64,000 nucleotides of DNA, taken from the NCBI GenBank assembly GCA_046292445.1, contig JBKBQT010000010.1, positions 1 to 64,000 of the forward strand, in the 5' to 3' direction. Both the position numbers and the translations under genes were made by a program. The DNA is from CALIZF01 sp046292445. GTDB lineage: Bacteria; Pseudomonadota; Alphaproteobacteria; Rhodobacterales; Rhodobacteraceae. This document shows, in pieces, positions 63,794 through 64,000 of the stretch. Position 1 is the first letter of the stretch; each line of letters opens with the position of its first letter. The notes below the pieces were generated by a model. It was not told the DNA's origin and did no database searches. It worked only from the letters and a program-made list of their open reading frames with translations.

Positions 63794-64000
63794 ATGCCCC
63801 CTGCCCCGTCCGCCATGGCCGATGTGCAAACCGCCGTGCCGGTGCTCGAGGCGATCGGCATCGTCAAGGACTTTCCCGGCACCCGCGCGCTCGACCATGT
63901 GGACCTGACGGTCCGCGCCGGCGAGATCCACGCCCTGCTCGGCGAGAACGGGGCGGGCAAGTCCACCATCATCAAATGCATCTGCGGTGCCTATCAGGCG
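63794..64000 (+). CDS. CUT2-type sugar ABC transporter ATP-binding protein (partial)
   Basis: The first 69 codons are in the window. After a short N-terminus the ABC fold begins (LEAIGIVKDFPGTRALDHVD), with Walker A LLGENGAGKST and IIKCICGAYQ at the cut. It runs off the right edge. An in-frame ATG at 63815 is an alternative start. It partners with the upstream binding protein; permease genes are expected beyond the window. Confidence 0.88.
   Translation, partial: MPPAPSAMADVQTAVPVLEAIGIVKDFPGTRALDHVDLTVRAGEIHALLGENGAGKSTIIKCICGAYQA

Overview
The window is high-GC DNA with tightly packed, often translationally coupled operons of ABC transporters and catabolic enzymes. It looks like an alphaproteobacterium, most probably a Rhodobacteraceae-type heterotroph: the xyl and ugp operon layouts, the ROK-family sugar regulator, the di-heme peroxidase and a recurring GGCGGGAGTATTTGG motif all fit. 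No transposase, integrase or phage gene is visible.

Layout. The left edge is the end of a CRISPR array (four 36-bp repeats, continuing off the window; type II-C-like repeat; no cas gene in view), then tRNA-Ser(UGA), a thiolase, a glutamine-synthetase-family ligase and an exported FG-GAP/UnbV protein. From 5.5 to 12.9 kb lies a complete xylose module: a divergent ROK repressor and xylF-H-G-B-A. A di-heme cytochrome c peroxidase and tRNA-Phe follow, then ugpBAEC (glycerol-3-phosphate uptake). Two unrelated dipeptide/oligopeptide-type ABC operons (19.3-24.9 kb on the minus strand, 26.4-31.9 kb on the plus strand) flank a TIM-barrel sugar-phosphate isomerase-like gene. Next are a TetR-regulated RND efflux pair with a perfect 16-bp operator palindrome, pobA with a divergent AraC regulator, an FMO-SDR pair with its own AraC regulator, and typA.

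The most interesting part is 44.6-62.5 kb. A long, mostly minus-strand catabolic locus encodes two thiolases, two AMP-forming acyl-CoA ligases, a biotin carboxylase, a biotin carrier protein, an oxaloacetate-decarboxylase-type carboxyltransferase and an EthD-like protein. It also encodes a PPDK-like protein that keeps the ATP-grasp and phospho-histidine domains but lacks the PEP/pyruvate barrel, a second stand-alone PEP-utiliser swivelling His domain, and two proteins I do not recognise (518 and 200 aa). Flanking genes are a zinc alcohol dehydrogenase, an SDR, a SurE phosphatase, a Tyr-phosphatase-like protein and a new sugar ABC importer. The gene content suggests a route in which a secondary alcohol is oxidised to a ketone, the ketone (or another hydroxyl compound) is activated by ATP-dependent phosphoryl transfer, carboxylated by a biotin enzyme, CoA-ligated and thiolysed. 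That would be a functional analogue of acetone carboxylase combined with phenylphosphate-synthase-like chemistry. This is inference; the substrate is unknown. Related GntR-like operator motifs occur at several promoters in this locus, but no GntR gene is in the window.

At the RNA level, three of the four complete transporter operons carry a strong stem-loop between the binding-protein gene and the first permease gene. A related GGCCCTGC-NN-GCAGGGCC palindrome also occurs inside the coding sequence of the biotin carrier protein, where it encodes part of the flexible linker.
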